Origin: Prado023 sp963700475
GTDB taxonomy: Bacteria > Actinomycetota > Actinomycetes > S36-B12 > CAIYMF01
DNA length: 64,000 nt
Reading direction: 5' to 3'
Assembly: GCA_963700475.1 (NCBI GenBank)
Contig: CAVOXR010000014.1
Coordinates: 62,001 to 126,000 of the forward strand
Under the pieces are notes generated by a model, which saw only the letters and a program-made list of their open reading frames with translations, was not told the origin of the DNA and searched no databases. Every line of letters starts with the position of its first letter. Positions within the stretch are counted from its first letter, which is position 1. A program made the position numbers and the translations under genes. Below are positions 53,886 through 62,592 of this stretch, one piece after another.

Positions 53886-54527
53886 TCAGCCGCCGACGGC
53901 CTTCAGCGCCTTGGCGCGAAGCCGTTCGCTGAGCTCGACGACGCCCGAGTCCTCGGCGGCAAGCAGTCGCGCGAAGGATCCGGGCTCGACCGGAGGCAGC
54001 AGGTCGGCGACGGTGACGTCGTGCGCGGGCGCCGTCAGGGGGACGACCTCGTCCCCGGCGCTGATCGCACCGGGCTCCACGACCCGGGCGTAGGCGCCCG
54101 GAGCGCGACGCTCGGTGAACCTCCTCACCCAGTGCTCCTCGCCCATCCGGCGTGCGAACGTGACGCACGGAGTCCGGGGGGCGGTCACCTCAAGGACCAC
54201 GGACTCCCCGACGCGCAACCTCTGGCCGATGCGGGTCGCACTCAGGTCGATCCCCGTTGTCCGGAGGTTCTCCCCGAACAGCCCGGGTGGGATGTCCCGG
54301 CCGAGTTCGGCGACCCACCACTCGACGTCCTCGTCTGCGTAGAGGTACACGGCCTGGTCGGCACCCCCGTGGTGCTCGGTGTCCGCCTGTCGGTCACCAG
54401 CCAGCCCGAGCGGGCCCAAGGCGATCGGTCCGGCGATCGCCCGCTTGTCGATCGCCGTCGTCCCATCGGGGTTCGTCGGCTCGGGATGAAGGGTGTGGAA
54501 CACGCACACGGCGCTGATGTGGGCCAT
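53886..54527 (-). CDS. MOSC domain protein
   Basis: 213 residues. DRQADTEHHGGADQAVYLYA and the C-terminal PCVTFARRM with the conserved Cys mark the MOSC domain, close to the YiiM type. MOSC proteins handle sulfur bound to molybdenum cofactor or reduce N-hydroxylated bases. ATG 54527 begins the family N-terminus (MAHISAVCVFH). There are no molybdenum-cofactor genes in the window. Confidence 0.87.
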   Translation of the reverse strand: MAHISAVCVFHTLHPEPTNPDGTTAIDKRAIAGPIALGPLGLAGDRQADTEHHGGADQAVYLYADEDVEWWVAELGRDIPPGLFGENLRTTGIDLSATRIGQRLRVGESVVLEVTAPRTPCVTFARRMGEEHWVRRFTERRAPGAYARVVEPGAISAGDEVVPLTAPAHDVTVADLLPPVEPGSFARLLAAEDSGVVELSERLRAKALKAVGG

Positions 54528-54611
54528 CGCCGCAGCGTAGTGCGGTGCAGCGCCCGCTGGCTGCGTCGTCACCGGCGACCAGCCGTGGCCACCGATGCCG
54601 ATCGGACGCAC

Positions 54612-55214
54612 TCATGCGTCGCGGTCAGGCGTCCACCGCTCGACGAATGCCAGCACCTCATCGCCCTGCTCCGGGGTGAGACCGATGGCCTCGTCGGGGG
54701 CAACCACCAGCATCGGCGCAGGCAGGTCGCCGTACATCGACGTGCCGCGCCGATCGGCTCCGAAGTCGTCGACCCACACCAGCGGGTGGCCCGGGAACGC
54801 CGCTTGCAGCCCGGCGACCTTCCAGTCCGCGGTGCGCTGCGGGTGCTGCCCCGCAAGGACCTTCGAGATCTCCAGGACAGGCAGCTCGGGGATGCCACAG
54901 AGGTGGGCGTTGCGCAGGACCGCGCGCTCCCACGTCGTCGCCCACACGACACAGGCTCCGGCCGCGATCCATCCGCGGACCATCGGCCCGTGCGCCTCGT
55001 TGACGACCACCGCGTGCAGGAAGGGCCCGGGCCCGTCCGGCAACGGGCGGATGTAGGGGTGGTGCGGCCAGTTGTCCCGGTCGAGTTCGACGATGTGCAG
55101 CTCGTAACCGTCGGGCAGGTCGCCCCGGGCGGTGATGTTCAGGACCCCGTCGAAGTCGAGGCCGACGACCGGCTGGCCAGGGGCCACCATGATGCCGTGC
55201 TCGTACTCGGCCAT
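54612..55214 (-). CDS. HAD-like phosphatase of the HAD-SAK type
   Basis: 200 residues. Motif I is VVGLDFDGVLNIT, and motif IV appears as VWVDDFGAD. CVVWATTWERAVLRNAHLC resembles the HAD domain found in Swiss-army-knife RNA-repair proteins (HAD_SAK), here without fused ligase or kinase parts. GAGGAGGAGG precedes ATG 55214. The substrate is unknown, and the call on the subfamily is tentative. Confidence 0.7.
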   Translation of the reverse strand: MAEYEHGIMVAPGQPVVGLDFDGVLNITARGDLPDGYELHIVELDRDNWPHHPYIRPLPDGPGPFLHAVVVNEAHGPMVRGWIAAGACVVWATTWERAVLRNAHLCGIPELPVLEISKVLAGQHPQRTADWKVAGLQAAFPGHPLVWVDDFGADRRGTSMYGDLPAPMLVVAPDEAIGLTPEQGDEVLAFVERWTPDRDA

Positions 55215-55352
55215 GCCCTCCTCCTCGCCCGACCTCGGAACCCGTGTCGCGGGCGTGTTGGCGCGCACTCCGGGACCCGGCGCCCCTGACACCTCGCGCC
55301 CATCCTGCTCCGCCGCGCGCCGGGGCACCAGAGGTGCGGGCAGGATGGGCCC

Positions 55353-56282
55353 ATGGACCGACGTCGACTGCGAGTGGGACTCATCGGGCTCGGGGACATC
55401 GCCGCCAAGGCCTACCTGCCTGTGCTGGCCGCCGATGCGGGCATCGAGCCGGTCCTGATCACCCGCGACCCCGCCCGACGCGCGACCCTTCAACAGGCAT
55501 GGCGGGTTCCCGAGGGGTATCCGACGATCGAGGAGGCCCTGGCCTCCGCGGATCCGCTGGACGCTGCCTTCGTGCACGCGGCCACGCAGGCGCACGCGGG
55601 GATCGCCGTGACGCTGATCGACGCCGGGATCCCGGCCTTCGTCGACAAGCCACTGGCGCTCACAGCGCTGGAGGCTGACGCCGTCGTCGCACGTGCCCGG
55701 GCTGCCGGCGTCTCGATGGCGGTCTGCTTCAACCGACGGTTCGCGCCCGCCTACGCCGAGGTGGCGCGCTGGCCCGACCTCGACACGATCGTGCTGACGA
55801 AGAACCGCGCCGGGCTCCCGGACGACCCCAGGGTCGTGGTGTTCGACGACTTCATCCACGTCGTCGACACCCTGCGGTTCCTGGTCGCGCCCGAGCCCGA
55901 TGACGTCCAGGTCGTGGCGCGCAGGGGCCCTGACGGGACGCTGGCCCGCGTCGCGATCACGCTGCGCCAGGGCGGTCGGCTCGGCGTCGGCATCATGGAC
56001 CGAGACAGCGGCCAGACGATCGAGACGCTCGAGGCGATGGCCCCCGGTCGCTCCCGTCGGGTCACCGACGTCGTCGACGTGATCGACCGCGTCGGGGGCG
56101 TGGCCGAGCACCGACAGCCGGACAACTGGGCCCCCGTGGCGCAGCAGCGCGGCTTCACCGCCATGGTGGGTGCGCTTCTGAGTTCGGTGCGCAACGGTGA
56201 GGTCCTCGACGGTGGCGACGCCCTGGCCACGCACCTGCTCTGCGAGGAGATCCTGGCCAGCGTGCACAACCAGGTGCGCTGA
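55353..56282 (+). CDS. Gfo/Idh/MocA-family oxidoreductase
   Basis: 309 residues. The N-terminal Rossmann motif is VGLIGLGDIAAKAYLPVL, followed by VHAATQAHAG and the conserved lysine in FVDKPLA (EKP-type motif, here DKP). FDDFIHVVDTLRFLV carries the Asp/His typical of the C-terminal substrate domain. It uses NAD(P)H on a sugar or inositol-like substrate, which cannot be named. It is divergent from the HAD-SAK-like gene. Confidence 0.85.
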   Translation: MDRRRLRVGLIGLGDIAAKAYLPVLAADAGIEPVLITRDPARRATLQQAWRVPEGYPTIEEALASADPLDAAFVHAATQAHAGIAVTLIDAGIPAFVDKPLALTALEADAVVARARAAGVSMAVCFNRRFAPAYAEVARWPDLDTIVLTKNRAGLPDDPRVVVFDDFIHVVDTLRFLVAPEPDDVQVVARRGPDGTLARVAITLRQGGRLGVGIMDRDSGQTIETLEAMAPGRSRRVTDVVDVIDRVGGVAEHRQPDNWAPVAQQRGFTAMVGALLSSVRNGEVLDGGDALATHLLCEEILASVHNQVR

Positions 56283-56316
56283 CCGCCCTCGCTGGCGGGC
56301 GGCACAGGCAGACGAA

Positions 56317-56345
56317 GGGGCCCGGCGGACCAGCCGCCGAGCCCC
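56317..56345. terminator. Bidirectional terminator hairpin
   Basis: GGGGC (56317-56321) pairs with GCCCC (56341-56345) and CGGCGG (56323-56328) pairs with CCGCCG (56334-56339). A smaller CCGCC/GGCGG stem at 56283-56298 precedes it. It separates the convergent oxidoreductase and DUF1269 genes. Confidence 0.6.
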
Positions 56346-56364
56346 TCACCAGTCGTGCGACAGG

Positions 56365-56898
56365 TCAGCCGTTGACCTGCTTGATCAGCTCGGCATCATT
56401 GCCGCCCTCGAGCGCCTTGGCCAGGCCCTCGGCGTCGGCGCTGTCCACAGGCGTCACTGCCTTCTTGTTCGCCTTGGTCAGCGCAGCATCCAGGCGGTCG
56501 GCATAGGCGTCGTCGAGGATCGCGATGATGGCCGAGGAGTTGTTGGGCAGGACGTCCTCGATCTCCTTGGCGATCTCCTTCTCCTCGTGCTTCTTCACGA
56601 TCCCACCGATGGCGGCACCGATGCCGGCACCGATGGCCGTCGCGGCCAGGAGCGGGGGGGCGAAGATGCCGATGACGACGCCGACGCCGCCACCGAGCAG
56701 GGCACCGCCGCTGACCAGGTGGGCCTTCTCCCGGACCGTGATCTTGCCGTCCGCATCACGGTCCATGATCACGGCGGCGACGAGGTAGGCCTCCACCTCG
56801 CGCAGCTCCTTGAGGGCCTCGTAGTCCTCAGTCGCCGACTCGGCGTTGTCGTATCCAGCGGCGTACAGGACCAGGTTGCGGTCACTCAGGTCAGTCAC
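56365..56898 (-). CDS. DUF1269-like protein with glycine-zipper hairpin
   Basis: 177 residues. The N-terminal alpha/beta part (LVLYAAGYDNAESATEDYEA) leads to a glycine-rich hydrophobic stretch (GGALLGGGVGVVIGIFAPPL then AIGAGIGAAIGGIVKKHEEK, about 66-108). That stretch could form a membrane hairpin or glycine zipper. A charged helical C-terminus follows, with SSAIIAILDDAYADRL. It resembles DUF1269/DUF6325-type proteins of unknown role, some linked to stress. ATG 56898. Confidence 0.72.
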   Translation of the reverse strand: MTDLSDRNLVLYAAGYDNAESATEDYEALKELREVEAYLVAAVIMDRDADGKITVREKAHLVSGGALLGGGVGVVIGIFAPPLLAATAIGAGIGAAIGGIVKKHEEKEIAKEIEDVLPNNSSAIIAILDDAYADRLDAALTKANKKAVTPVDSADAEGLAKALEGGNDAELIKQVNG

Positions 56899-57026
56899 GT
56901 GTTCTTCCTTCTCATCTGGGGCTCACGCGCCGTGCGCGAGCCGACAATGTGCTCCAGCATGCTATTGCGCCGGCGCAGGGGCCGCCACCGCACCTGTGCC
57001 GGCGCGGGGAACCCGATACTTGTTCC

Positions 57027-58343
57027 ATGCCCGTGCCCACGTCGCGCATCCGCCGCAGCGCCACGTTGGCCGGGCTCCCGGCGCGGGCCGTCGGTCGGGC
57101 GGTCACCATCCAGGCCAAGGGGGTCCTGGGACAGGACCGGGCAGCACTGCGCGAGCAGGCCCGCACCGCGACCGCCGCCGACACCCGGGCCACGCTGGGC
57201 CGACTCAAGGGCGGCGCCCTCAAGCTCGGACAGCTGCTCTCCACCGTCGACGCCCTGTTCCCCTCGGACCCTGACGACTCGTGGCAGCACGCCCTGGGCG
57301 CCCTGCAGGAGGACAACCCGGGCCTGCCGTTCGCCGAGGTCAGGCCGGTCCTGGAGGCGGAGTTGGGCGCGGGTTGGCGCTCGGAGTTCCGCGAGTTCGA
57401 CGAGCATCCGACCGCCGCGGCCTCGATCGGCCAGGTCCATCGAGCGGTGTGGTCCGATGGGACGGACGTGGCCGTCAAGATCCAGTACCCCGGGGTGGCC
57501 GACGCGGTCGCCGGCGACGTCCGCTCGCTGGCCGTGGCCCTGCGGCTGACGTCGCTCGTGGCCCGCGGGATGGCGATGCCGCCGCTGGTGGCCGAACTTC
57601 GCACCCGTCTCGGCGAGGAGCTGGACTACCGCACCGAGGCCGACCACCAGCGGGCCTTCGCCACGGCCTATGACGGCGACGCCCACTACTACGTCCCACC
57701 CGTGCTGGCCGCCACCCGCGGCGTCCTGGTCAGCCACTGGATGGACGGAGTCGGACTGGCCCAGGTCGCCCGGGACGGCAACGCCGGCGACCGCAACCAC
57801 CTCGGCGCGGCCTACCAGCACTTCTTCCTGACCTCGCCCGCCCGTGTCGGGCTGCTGCACACCGACCCGCACCCGGGGAACTTCCGGCTCCTCGACGACG
57901 GCCGGATGGGCGTGCTCGACTTCGGCTCGGTCCTGGTCATGCCCGGGGGGCTGCCGCCGACGTTCGGTGGGCTGATCCGGGCCATGACCGCCACCGATCC
58001 GGCCGCGGTCGAGCGCCGGCTGCGGGAGGGTGGGTTCGTCGCCCCCGGCCAGCACATCGAGGTGGAGAAGCTCATCGACTACCTCTCGCCGTTCAGCGAG
58101 CCGTCCCGCCACGAGGAGTTCACGTTCACCCGCGAGTGGCTGAAGTCCGAGTTCGGCCGGGTCAACGACCCCCGGAACCCGGACTTCACCGTGGCCCTGC
58201 AGCTGACGATCCCTGCCGACCAGCTGTTCACCCATCGCCTCTGGCTCGGGCTGGTCGGCGTGCTCTGCGGGTTGGGCGCGACCGTGCCCGTTCGCCCGGA
58301 GCTGGAGGCGCACCTCCCTGGTTTCGCCGACCCGGTGGTGTGA
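57027..58343 (+). CDS. ABC1/UbiB-family atypical kinase
   Basis: 438 residues. The KxGQ motif is in GGALKLGQLLS, the Ala-rich loop in AAASIGQVHRAVW, the Lys in VAVKIQYPGV, and the catalytic Asp/Asn region in LLHTDPHPGNFRLL with LDFGSV. These are the defining ABC1/UbiB motifs. Family members support quinone or lipid homeostasis through ATPase activity. ATG 57027. The 45-nt hairpin copy B follows the stop by 11 bases. Confidence 0.9.
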   Translation: MPVPTSRIRRSATLAGLPARAVGRAVTIQAKGVLGQDRAALREQARTATAADTRATLGRLKGGALKLGQLLSTVDALFPSDPDDSWQHALGALQEDNPGLPFAEVRPVLEAELGAGWRSEFREFDEHPTAAASIGQVHRAVWSDGTDVAVKIQYPGVADAVAGDVRSLAVALRLTSLVARGMAMPPLVAELRTRLGEELDYRTEADHQRAFATAYDGDAHYYVPPVLAATRGVLVSHWMDGVGLAQVARDGNAGDRNHLGAAYQHFFLTSPARVGLLHTDPHPGNFRLLDDGRMGVLDFGSVLVMPGGLPPTFGGLIRAMTATDPAAVERRLREGGFVAPGQHIEVEKLIDYLSPFSEPSRHEEFTFTREWLKSEFGRVNDPRNPDFTVALQLTIPADQLFTHRLWLGLVGVLCGLGATVPVRPELEAHLPGFADPVV

Positions 58344-58353
58344 GGCTGACCAG

Positions 58354-58398
58354 CTGGTAGTCGATTCGGTCGATCCAACGGTCGTTATCGACTACCAG
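58354..58398. repeat. 45-nt hairpin element, copy B
   Basis: Arms CTGGTAGTCGAT (58354-58365) and ATCGACTACCAG (58387-58398) pair perfectly over 12 bp with a 21-nt loop. It matches copy A (51201-51245) at 37 of 45 positions. It overlaps the last codons of the convergent TerB-like gene on the minus strand and probably terminates both transcripts. Confidence 0.75.
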
Positions 58399-58858
58399 CA
58401 TCGCCGGACAGCCCCAGCCGGTCGCGAACGAAGTCGATGCTGCGCTGCTCCTCGACGCTCGTGCGTCGACCGAGGATCGGCCATGCCTGGGCGACCTTCG
58501 CGGCCAGGTCGATCATGGCTTCCCTGAAGGCCAGGGACTCATCGGCCTGCGCCATCCCGTCGAGCAAGGTCCGCCCGGCCGAGAGCACCTCGTAGAAGGG
58601 GAGGCTGGCCCCCATCTGCCCGTCCAGTCGGTTCATGATCTGGCCGGGGTCCCCGGAGATCTGGCCCATCACCTGGCGCACCAGGCCATCCTGCGGGCGG
58701 TCCGCGCGCGTCCCGATGTCCTGGACGATGGAGGCGAAGGCCCGGCGCTCAGCTGGGGCCAGCCGGCCATCGGCGTAGGCGACCAGGAAGAAGACAGCGA
58801 AGGGGACTGCCAGGAGGACGTCCCAGTCGTCCGCGCTGAGGCCGCGCGTGTCGGTCAT
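58385..58858 (-). CDS. TerB-like small helical protein
   Basis: 157 residues, all-helical. FFLVAYADGRLAPAERRAFA resembles the acidic metal-binding helix pair of TerB/DUF533-like proteins (DG then PAE). SLAFREAMIDLAAKVAQAWP and SVEEQRSIDFVRDRLGL follow. TerB proteins are linked to tellurite/stress complexes; a TerC homologue is encoded 1.4 kb away. Start ATG 58858. The downstream stop lies inside hairpin copy B. Confidence 0.65.
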   Translation of the reverse strand: MTDTRGLSADDWDVLLAVPFAVFFLVAYADGRLAPAERRAFASIVQDIGTRADRPQDGLVRQVMGQISGDPGQIMNRLDGQMGASLPFYEVLSAGRTLLDGMAQADESLAFREAMIDLAAKVAQAWPILGRRTSVEEQRSIDFVRDRLGLSGDAGSR

Positions 58859-58884
58859 GGAGACGCGTCCTTCGGTGGCCCGCA

Positions 58885-60024
58885 TCATCCCGCCCGCAAC
58901 GGGGCCGGCCCCCGCAGGGCCAGGACGAGGTGACCGTGCCGCGCCAGCGCCCCGTCGGGGACCGTGACCACCTCGGCGCCACGGGCCAGGGCCGCCTCGA
59001 TGAGCTCGTCGACGGCGTCGTCGAGGACGCCGAGCTCCTCGGGGTCCTCGACCAGGTCGAGGCCGCTCTCGGACAGGCGCGCAGCGGCCTCGTGGGTGCG
59101 CTCGACCACCAGGAGGTCGGGGTCGGACTGGTCGATCGCCTCCCATGCCGCCGCCAGTCCGGCGACGGCCCGCCCGTGCGCCAACCGCACGGACACCGTG
59201 TCCAGGGCCGCTGCCGCGCGGTCGCTCACGTGCACGGCGAGCGCAGCCCGTGCAGCCTCCTCCAGGTCCGCCACGGGGAGGTTCCCGTTGCCCGTGCGGA
59301 CGACTGCGGCGATCCGACGGCCCGGCGCGATGCTCAGGTACTCCGCCGCCGTTCGTTCACTGGCGACCAGGACCACTGGCAGTCGGAACTCCTCCATGCG
59401 GGCCGCCACCCGGGAGTCGACCTCCCGGAGGAAGGCGCGGGTGCGTTCCTGCCGGGCTCCGTCGGAGCTGACCGTGGAGCCGGAGGTTCGCTCAGCCTCG
59501 CCGGGACGGATCATCGGGAAGTCGTGACCGAGGATCGGGCGGGTGTACCGCTGCCCGTAGTGCAGCAGCCGCGCAGCACGGCCGTCGATGACGAGGGTCA
59601 GGAAGGCCGGATCCTCAGCGGCCGATCGGAGCAGGTCACGGGTGGCGAAGGTCGGGTCCACCACGACCCTGTTGCGCGGGGCAACCCGCAGGTGGAGGAG
59701 GTGCGTCCCCTCCGGGCTGACCAGGATGGCCAGCCCGCGATCGGTCGGTCCCTTCTTCGCCATGGCGACGGTGGCCGCGAGGGCTGCCCGTGTGGCCGCC
59801 GCGGCCTCCAGGTCCGGCTCCTCGTCCAGCCGCCGAAGGGCATCCAGGGTCAGGGACTGCAGTGTGGCGCGGTCACTGGGCAGCAGTTGTTCGGACGGGG
59901 TTGTGGTCATCAGCACCGAGACGCTCATCGTATGGCGCTCGGCGGCCAACATGGCCACGTCTGCCGCTGTTGGCAGCCGCAGCTGGGGCTGCGGGATGGT
60001 GCTCGTGGGGGTGGGTTGCGACAT
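58885..60024 (-). CDS. baeRF3-like (archaeo-eukaryotic release factor family) protein
   Basis: 379 residues. The N-terminal LPTAADVAMLAAERHTMSVS and LLHLRVAPRNRVVVDPTFAT resemble the bacterial eRF1-like baeRF family 3. FLTLVIDGRAARLLHYGQR is a typical central strand with the release-factor fold. The GGQ-type catalytic motif is not seen. Family members are predicted ribosome-associated or stress proteins. It is divergent from terC across a 245-base A/T-rich region. Confidence 0.7.
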   Translation of the reverse strand: MSQPTPTSTIPQPQLRLPTAADVAMLAAERHTMSVSVLMTTTPSEQLLPSDRATLQSLTLDALRRLDEEPDLEAAAATRAALAATVAMAKKGPTDRGLAILVSPEGTHLLHLRVAPRNRVVVDPTFATRDLLRSAAEDPAFLTLVIDGRAARLLHYGQRYTRPILGHDFPMIRPGEAERTSGSTVSSDGARQERTRAFLREVDSRVAARMEEFRLPVVLVASERTAAEYLSIAPGRRIAAVVRTGNGNLPVADLEEAARAALAVHVSDRAAAALDTVSVRLAHGRAVAGLAAAWEAIDQSDPDLLVVERTHEAAARLSESGLDLVEDPEELGVLDDAVDELIEAALARGAEVVTVPDGALARHGHLVLALRGPAPLRAG

Positions 60025-60269
60025 CGTTCCTCCGGCGTGGGGGCCAGAGGTCTTCCCCGGCCACCGAGATGACCCCCGGTGCCGGTCCGATGTCGGATCG
60101 GACGTGCTGACGACAACCGGGTCCTGGGGTACTCCCCTCTAGATGAAGACCATAACATGCATCTTGGATCAGGGAAAGTGGGCCAGAACTTGCACTTCAC
60201 CCCTGCACAGGGCACGATAGATGTATCATAATTCGTGAATCCACCTACTGGAAGTGAGTTGAGCAAGCG
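60025..60269. promoter_or_regulatory. A/T-rich divergent control region with AGATGYAT sites
   Basis: Between the baeRF3-like gene (-) and terC (+). AGATGCATGTTAT occurs on the minus strand (60164-60152) and AGATGTATCATAATT on the plus strand (60219-60233), an inverted pair about 55 bases apart. GGGGTACTCCCC (60126-60137) is a further palindrome. The lower GC, relative to surrounding DNA, fits promoter DNA. The HTH gene of the terC operon is the natural candidate to bind here. No yybP-ykoY riboswitch signature was found. Confidence 0.45.
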
Positions 60270-61328
60270 ATGGACGTGCCGTTGACGATCTGGCTGGCGG
60301 TCCTGGGGGTGATCGTGGTCATGCTGGCCATCGATCTCTTCGCCCACCGGGACGCCCATGTGATCTCGGCGAAGGAGGCCGCGATCTGGTCGGCGGTCTG
60401 GGTCGCGATGGGGATCGGCTTCGGGCTGATCATCTGGGCCACAGCCGGCGGGGAGTTCGCCGGGCAGTACTACGCCGGCTACCTGATCGAGAAGTCGCTG
60501 GCCGTGGACAACGTGTTCGTCTGGGCGATCATCTTCAGCTACTTCGCGGTGCCGGCGCGCTACCAGCACCGGGTGCTGTTCTACGGGGTCGTCGGGGCGC
60601 TGATCATGCGCGGGCTGTTCATCTGGGCCGGGTCCGCCGCGATCAAGGAGTACATCTGGATCCTCTACATCTTCGGCGCGTTCCTGGTGTTCACCGGCGT
60701 GATGATGATGCGCCACCGCAACGCGCACTTCGATCCCTCGGGATCCCGGGTGGTCCGCCTGTTCCGGCGCTACGTGCCCATGACCGACGAGTACGAGGGC
60801 CAGAAGTTCTTCACCCGCCGCAACGGCGCGCTCGTGGCCACCCCGCTCCTGCTCGTGCTGGTCCTGGTCGAGTTCACCGACATCGTGTTCGCCGTCGACT
60901 CGATCCCGGCCATCTTCGCCGTCACCCAGGAGACGTTCCTGGTGTTCACGGCCAACGCGTTCGCGATCCTGGGCCTGCGCGCCATGTACTTCCTGCTCGC
61001 CGACCTGATGCACCGCTTCGTCTACCTGAAGCTGGGCCTTGGCCTGGTGCTGGTCTGGGTGGGGATCAAGCTGGTGCTGCAGGTCGACCTCTACAAGATG
61101 CCGACCTGGCTGAGCCTCGGGGTCGTGGCGACGATCATCACGGTCGCGATCGTCGCGAGCCTTCGGGCCACGCGCGGCCAGGCGCCGGTGCCGCACACGG
61201 ATCCCGAGCAGCTGAGCTCCCCGCCCGCCGAGGGCGCCGCCAGCGAGACGGAGGACGCCGCCCCGACCGGGACGGCACCAGTGGCCCCCCACACCGCCGC
61301 CAACGAGAAGGAGCAGGTCCATGGGTGA
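60270..61328 (+). CDS. TerC-family membrane protein
   Basis: 352 residues with about eight helices. EKSLAVDNVFVWAIIFSYFA and VEFTDIVFAVDSIPAIFAVT are the two acidic membrane motifs of TerC/Alx proteins, which export or handle Mn2+ and other metals. RTP-type GLRAMYFLLADLMHRFVYLK also matches. The C-terminal 50 residues are hydrophilic. The stop lies eight bases inside the HTH gene, so they are translated together. The operon continues with sbtA and sbtB. Confidence 0.92.
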   Translation: MDVPLTIWLAVLGVIVVMLAIDLFAHRDAHVISAKEAAIWSAVWVAMGIGFGLIIWATAGGEFAGQYYAGYLIEKSLAVDNVFVWAIIFSYFAVPARYQHRVLFYGVVGALIMRGLFIWAGSAAIKEYIWILYIFGAFLVFTGVMMMRHRNAHFDPSGSRVVRLFRRYVPMTDEYEGQKFFTRRNGALVATPLLLVLVLVEFTDIVFAVDSIPAIFAVTQETFLVFTANAFAILGLRAMYFLLADLMHRFVYLKLGLGLVLVWVGIKLVLQVDLYKMPTWLSLGVVATIITVAIVASLRATRGQAPVPHTDPEQLSSPPAEGAASETEDAAPTGTAPVAPHTAANEKEQVHG

Positions 61329-61617
61329 GCCGACCCCTCCAGCCTCCGCCCGCACCTGGACGCTGCTGACCAACCACGGCCACGTGCTGGTCTTCGTGCA
61401 CCGCAACCCCGATGCGCGGATCCGTGACATCGCGGCGACGGTGGGCATCACCGAACGGGCGACGCTGAACATCCTTCGCGACCTGGAGGAGGGCGGCTAC
61501 CTGACGCGGGTTCCGCAGGGCCGGCGCACGCACTACGTCGTCAACGAGCACCGTCCGTTCCGCCATCCGGCTGAGGCCGACCACCGAGTCGGCGACCTGT
61601 TGGCGCTCTTCGCCTGA
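61321..61617 (+). CDS. Winged helix-turn-helix regulator
   Basis: 98 residues, MarR/ArsR-like. ARTWTLLTNHGHVLVFVHRN, then DIAATVGITERATLNILRDL (helix-turn-helix) and EEGGYLTRVPQGRRTHYVVN (wing). One domain only, with no obvious effector domain, though several His near the C-terminus (EHRPFRHPAEADH) could bind metal. It overlaps terC by eight bases and sbtA by one base (TGATG), so it probably controls the whole operon. Confidence 0.88.
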   Translation: MGEPTPPASARTWTLLTNHGHVLVFVHRNPDARIRDIAATVGITERATLNILRDLEEGGYLTRVPQGRRTHYVVNEHRPFRHPAEADHRVGDLLALFA

Positions 61618-62582
61618 TGGACACCTGGCAGCTGGCGGTCGCCAACCTCACGTCGCCGCCGGTGCTCGCCTTCCTGCTCGGGCTGCTGGCCACGTCGATC
61701 GGCGGTGACCTGCGCCTGCCCGAGCCGATCTACCAGTTCCTGAGCTTCTACCTGCTGCTCGGCATCGGCATCAAGGGCGGCGTGGCGCTGTCGCAGGCCC
61801 CCGCGGGCGAGGTGATCGGGCCGATCCTGGTCACCCTCGCCCTGGGGGTGCTGATCCCCGTGCTGGCGTTCGTGGTCCTGAGATGGACCACTCGGCTCGG
61901 CCCCGTGGACCGGGGGGCGATGGCCGCCCACTACGGCTCCACCTCGCTGGTCACGTTCACCGCCGCGGCGGTGTTCCTCACCAGCGCGGGGATCAGCTAC
62001 GAGGGGTACGTCACCACCCTGCTGGCCGTCCTGGAGGTCCCGGCGATCATCGTCGGCCTGATGCTCGCGGGGCGGCACGTCACGCGCTCAGCCTCCTGGG
62101 GCGAGTCGCTGCGCGAGATCCTGACCGGTCGCAGCATCCTGCTGCTGGTCGGCGGCCTCCTGCTCGGGCTGGTCACCGGGAAGGCCGGCTACGAGAAGGT
62201 CGAGCCGTTCTTCGGCGGGCTGTTCGTGGGCGTGCTGACCCTCTTCCTGCTCGAGATGGGCGTGATCGCCGCCAAGCGGCTGCGCGACCTGCCCAAGGCC
62301 GGTCCGGGCCTGGTCCTGTTCGCGATCGGCTTCCCGATCGTGTCCGGCACGATGGGGATCGTCGCCGGGCTCGCGGTGGGACTGTCAACTGGCGGTGCAG
62401 CGATCCTCGGGGTGCTCACGGCCAGCGCCTCGTACATCGCGGCCCCTGCTGCCGTTCGCCTGGCCCTGCCCGATGCCAACCCCGGCTACTACCTGACCGC
62501 CAGCCTGGGCATCACCTTCCCGTTCAACCTGATCATCGGAATCCCGCTCTACCTGGGCATCGCCCAGGCGTTGAGCGGGTGA
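61617..62582 (+). CDS. sbtA: SbtA-type sodium-bicarbonate symporter
   Basis: 321 residues with ten predicted helices. LPEPIYQFLSFYLLLGIGIK GGVAL, AAHYGSTSLVTFTAAAVFLT and TASASYIAAPAAVRLALPDA are the SbtA (PF05982) hallmarks, with two inverted five-helix halves. Cyanobacterial SbtA imports HCO3-. There are no carboxysome or RuBisCO genes here. Start ATG 61617 overlaps the HTH stop. The PII-like sbtB gene follows. Confidence 0.9.
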   Translation: MDTWQLAVANLTSPPVLAFLLGLLATSIGGDLRLPEPIYQFLSFYLLLGIGIKGGVALSQAPAGEVIGPILVTLALGVLIPVLAFVVLRWTTRLGPVDRGAMAAHYGSTSLVTFTAAAVFLTSAGISYEGYVTTLLAVLEVPAIIVGLMLAGRHVTRSASWGESLREILTGRSILLLVGGLLLGLVTGKAGYEKVEPFFGGLFVGVLTLFLLEMGVIAAKRLRDLPKAGPGLVLFAIGFPIVSGTMGIVAGLAVGLSTGGAAILGVLTASASYIAAPAAVRLALPDANPGYYLTASLGITFPFNLIIGIPLYLGIAQALSG

Positions 62583-62592
62583 GAGGAGCACC

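Noticed and set aside
60025..60269. yybP-ykoY manganese riboswitch upstream of terC
   Set aside because: TerC genes are often under this riboswitch, but the conserved loops were not found; only simple palindromes are visible.
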